The position numbers and the translations under genes were made by a program. 64,000 bases of DNA from Gammaproteobacteria bacterium (lineage in GTDB: Bacteria; Pseudomonadota; Gammaproteobacteria; Burkholderiales; Rhodocyclaceae), in the NCBI GenBank assembly GCA_018824085.1, contig JAHJHI010000050.1, positions 94,348 to 158,347 of the forward strand, written 5' to 3'. Numbering within the stretch: the first letter of the stretch is position 1; the number at the start of each line of letters is the position of its first letter. The notes below the pieces were generated by a model that saw nothing but the letters and a program-made list of their open reading frames with translations, searched no databases and was not told where the DNA came from. This document shows positions 61,825-64,000 of the stretch, in pieces.

Positions 61825-62130
61825 ATGGAAACCTTCACCCTCGACCTGCCGAGCACGCCGGCAAACGGCGCGCGCGCGCTGTGCGGCGTCGTGTCGTCCG
61901 GCAACCTGGAAATCCTGGTCGATACCGGCCACGCGCCCGACCGCTGCCGCATCGACGTAAGCACGTCGGCTCAGGGCTTCCGCGACACCTGGGAGGCGGT
62001 GCTCGCCGATGCCGTCGCGCGCCATCCGGCGGGCGGCCTCGTGCTGTCGATCAACGACGCCGGCGCGACACCCGCCGTGGTCAGCCTGCGCCTGGACCAG
62101 GTGCTCGAATCGCTGGAGCAGGCCTCATGA
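61825..62130 (+). CDS. mdcC: Malonate decarboxylase delta subunit (acyl carrier protein)
   Basis: 101 residues. The prosthetic-group serine should be in CGVVSSGNLEILV (Ser25, matching the Klebsiella site), which carries 2'-(5''-phosphoribosyl)-3'-dephospho-CoA. Later conserved DAVARHPAGGLVLSINDAGATPAVV is typical. Activation needs MdcB and MdcG; mdcG is present at the window end. mdcD starts on its stop codon as ATGA. Confidence 0.95.
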   Translation: METFTLDLPSTPANGARALCGVVSSGNLEILVDTGHAPDRCRIDVSTSAQGFRDTWEAVLADAVARHPAGGLVLSINDAGATPAVVSLRLDQVLESLEQAS

Positions 62131-63029
62131 GCGCGCACGCCATCACACGCCGCAGCTGGTTCGAAGCCGACGCGCGCACGCGCATCCACGGTCTGGTCGA
62201 CGCCGGCAGCTTCAGCGAACTGTGCGGCCCGCACGAACGCCTCACCAGCCCGCACCTCGCCGTACTGGACCTGCCGGTCGCCTTCGATGACGGCGTCGTC
62301 GTCGGCGAAGCCACGCTCGACGGCGAGCGGATACTGGTCGGCGCGCAGCAGGGCGAATTCAACGGCGGCTCGGTCGGCGAAATCCACGGTGCCAAGCTGC
62401 GCGGCCTGCTCGACCGCGCGCGCGACACGCGCCCCGCCGCCGTACTGCTGGCGATCGACTCCGGCGGCGTGCGGCTGCACGAAGCCAATGCCGGCCTGAT
62501 CGCGATTTCGGAGCTGATGCGCGCGCTGCTCGGCGCACGCGCCGCCGGCGTACCGGTGTACGGCCTGATCGGCGGCAGCTGCGGCGCCTTCGGCGGCATG
62601 GGCATCGTGGCGCGCCTGTGCGACGGACTCATCATGTCGGAAGAAGGCCGCCTCGGCCTGTCCGGCCCCGAGGTCATCGAAACCGTGAAGGGCGTCGACG
62701 AATTCGACTCGAAGGACCGCGCGCTGGTGTGGCGCATCACCGGCGGCAAGATACGGCGCACCCTCGGCGAGGCGACGTTGCTGGTCGACGACGATCTGGG
62801 TGCCTTCCGTGGCGGCGCGAAAGCCCTGCTCGCGCGCGGCGCGCCACTGCGCGGCCTCGCCGCGCTCGACGCCGACCAGGCCGCGCTGGCGGCACGTGCG
62901 CAGCGCCACGCCGACGCACGCGACGGACTCGACATCTGGCGCGCGCTCGGCCTGCCCGACGCCGAACGTCTGGCCATGCTGGACGCCGACGCCTTCAACC
63001 GCATCATCGACCGCGCGGAGACCGCATGA
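62127..63029 (+). CDS. mdcD: Malonate decarboxylase beta subunit
   Basis: 300 residues, crotonase/carboxyltransferase fold. SWFEADARTRIHGLVDAGSF at the start, QQGEFNGGSVGEIHGAKL, AIDSGGVRLHEANAGL and IGGSCGAFGGMGIVARLCDGLIMSEEGRLGLSGPEVIE are characteristic. With MdcE it decarboxylates malonyl-S-ACP to acetyl-S-ACP. It overlaps mdcC and mdcE by ATGA on both sides. Confidence 0.96.
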   Translation: MSAHAITRRSWFEADARTRIHGLVDAGSFSELCGPHERLTSPHLAVLDLPVAFDDGVVVGEATLDGERILVGAQQGEFNGGSVGEIHGAKLRGLLDRARDTRPAAVLLAIDSGGVRLHEANAGLIAISELMRALLGARAAGVPVYGLIGGSCGAFGGMGIVARLCDGLIMSEEGRLGLSGPEVIETVKGVDEFDSKDRALVWRITGGKIRRTLGEATLLVDDDLGAFRGGAKALLARGAPLRGLAALDADQAALAARAQRHADARDGLDIWRALGLPDAERLAMLDADAFNRIIDRAETA

Positions 63030-63751
63030 ACACCCTGCTCGACCGTCTCTTCCCGGCCGGCCACGACGTCACGATCGACGGCCTCAACCTCGCAGGCACC
63101 GCGCACTCCGCGACCGGGCCGGTGCATGTCATCGGCACGCGCGACCGCGCGGCGCTCACCAGCGACATCGCGCTCCGGCTGTCGCAGGCCGTGCTGTCCG
63201 CCGTGCGCGACGATCTGGCGAGCGGCCGCGCGCGGCCCATCGTTTTCATCGCCTCCACCCAGGGCCAGGCGCTGTCGCGCCACGAAGAACTGATGTGCCT
63301 GAACGGCTACTTCGCGCACCTCGCGCGCTGCGTCGATCTCGCGCGCCGGCACGGCCACGTGCTGGTCACGCTGATACACGGCGAGGCGGTCAGCGGCGGC
63401 TTCCTCGCCTTCGGCCTGCTGGCCGACCGCATCTGCGCGCTGCCCTGCGCCCAGGTGAAGGTCATGGATCTGCGCGCCATGGCACGCGTGACCAGGATCG
63501 CGCCGGAACGGCTGGAAGCGCTGGCGCAGACGTCGCCGGTATTCGCGCCGGGCGCGGAAAACTACTGGCGCATGGGCGGCATCCACGACCTGTGGTCAGA
63601 CGGCGACGACTGGCCGGCGCAGCTCTCGCGCGCGCTGACCGAAGCCGACGGCAGCGACCACCGCGCCGCACTCGGAGCGTCGCGCGGCGGGCGCACGCTG
63701 GCGCGCGCCGTGGCCACGCGCGTCATGGCAGGCTCGACGCCGGACGCCTGA
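63026..63751 (+). CDS. mdcE: Malonate decarboxylase gamma subunit
   Basis: 241 residues, the partner of MdcD in the decarboxylase. FIASTQGQALSRHEELMCLNGYFAHLARCVDLARRHGHVLVTLIHGEAVSGGFLAFGLLADRICALP is the recognisable core with the oxyanion-type glycine pair, and the C-terminal third carries MARVTRIAPERLEAL. The ATG overlaps the mdcD stop. Confidence 0.95.
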   Translation: MNTLLDRLFPAGHDVTIDGLNLAGTAHSATGPVHVIGTRDRAALTSDIALRLSQAVLSAVRDDLASGRARPIVFIASTQGQALSRHEELMCLNGYFAHLARCVDLARRHGHVLVTLIHGEAVSGGFLAFGLLADRICALPCAQVKVMDLRAMARVTRIAPERLEALAQTSPVFAPGAENYWRMGGIHDLWSDGDDWPAQLSRALTEADGSDHRAALGASRGGRTLARAVATRVMAGSTPDA

Positions 63752-63753
63752 CG

Positions 63754-64000
63754 ATGACGCTCGTCCGCCGCATGCAGCGCCACGATCTGGTCTGGCCGCG
63801 TCGCGGCGCGCCGGTCGAGCCCGCCGCCTGCTGCAGCGCGCACGGCGCGGCGCTGGCAGGCTGGATCGCGCGCGGGCTGCCGCTGGTATGCGCGCGCCAG
63901 GCCGACGCCACGCTGCCCGTCAGCGCTGCGCCGGACAGCGCGCCGCGCGTGCGCCTCGGCCTCACGCTGCCCGGCACCGGCGAACGCCGGCGCGTGTCCG
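63754..64000 (+). CDS. mdcG: Holo-ACP synthase for malonate decarboxylase, 5' part
   Basis: The gene runs off the window; the first 82 codons are visible. MTLVRRMQRHDLVWP matches the RHDLVWL N-terminus of MdcG (phosphoribosyl-dephospho-CoA transferase), which loads the prosthetic group on MdcC. It starts two bases after the mdcE stop. MdcG uses triphosphoribosyl-dephospho-CoA made by MdcB, so mdcB would be expected nearby, perhaps just beyond the window. Confidence 0.85.
   Translation, partial: MTLVRRMQRHDLVWPRRGAPVEPAACCSAHGAALAGWIARGLPLVCARQADATLPVSAAPDSAPRVRLGLTLPGTGERRRVS

Noticed and set aside
1..64000. CRISPR arrays, tRNA or rRNA genes, insertion sequences, prophage
   Set aside because: Reading both strands I saw no regularly spaced repeats, cloverleaf-type sequences, transposase or phage genes.

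Overview
The window is high-GC DNA from a motile betaproteobacterium. The sequence fits the Rhodocyclales/Nitrosomonadales side of the class (Methyloversatilis- or Zoogloea-like), but that placement is inferred from gene content, not from a marker gene. Supporting content: flhDC as flagellar master regulator, cheZ, a PEP-CTERM secreted metalloprotease, an HscC/J-protein pair, trpGDC and a malonate decarboxylase cluster fed by a TRAP transporter. I see no rRNA, tRNA, CRISPR array or insertion sequence.

Layout. 1-20 kb: small membrane proteins, rlhA, a PEP-CTERM protease, two diguanylate cyclases, ettA, a chemoreceptor, manC, an orphan flhB, a broken sulfate-binding-protein gene, an oxygenase-like gene, an ABC exporter, a small serine hydrolase and a soluble PAS chemoreceptor. 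20-21 kb: a broken cysB-like gene. 21-38 kb: the motility and chemotaxis block, all on the minus strand: flhD-flhC, motA-motB, MCP-cheR-cheB-STAS, MCP, MCP, cheV-cheV-cheY-cheZ-cheA, then a 116-aa unknown protein and a DUF3135 protein. 38-49 kb: c-di-GMP and signalling genes (REC-GGDEF-EAL, HDOD-REC-GGDEF, a MASE1 histidine kinase, HDOD-HATPase) with a NUDIX hydrolase, a Rieske protein and an HNH nuclease. 49-57 kb: a Spy-like periplasmic protein, trpG-trpD-trpC, and an HscC Hsp70 with its J-protein. 57-64 kb: a GntR regulator divergent from dctPQM-mdcA-mdcC-mdcD-mdcE-mdcG, cut by the window end.

The main observation is a repeated promoter motif, about T(C/A)AAG-N14/15-GCCGTAA, resembling sigma-28 (FliA) promoters. 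It precedes nearly every transcription unit of the motility block, and also two c-di-GMP genes and an uncharacterised 116-aa protein. This suggests one late-flagellar regulon that joins stator, chemoreceptors, chemotaxis core and c-di-GMP turnover. Two sulfur-assimilation genes (sbp and cysB-like) lie about 5 kb apart as remnants, each with an internal deletion and frame change. The malonate cluster has no mdcB in its usual place between mdcA and mdcC, and two GntR-operator-like boxes 21 bp apart lie in its promoter region.
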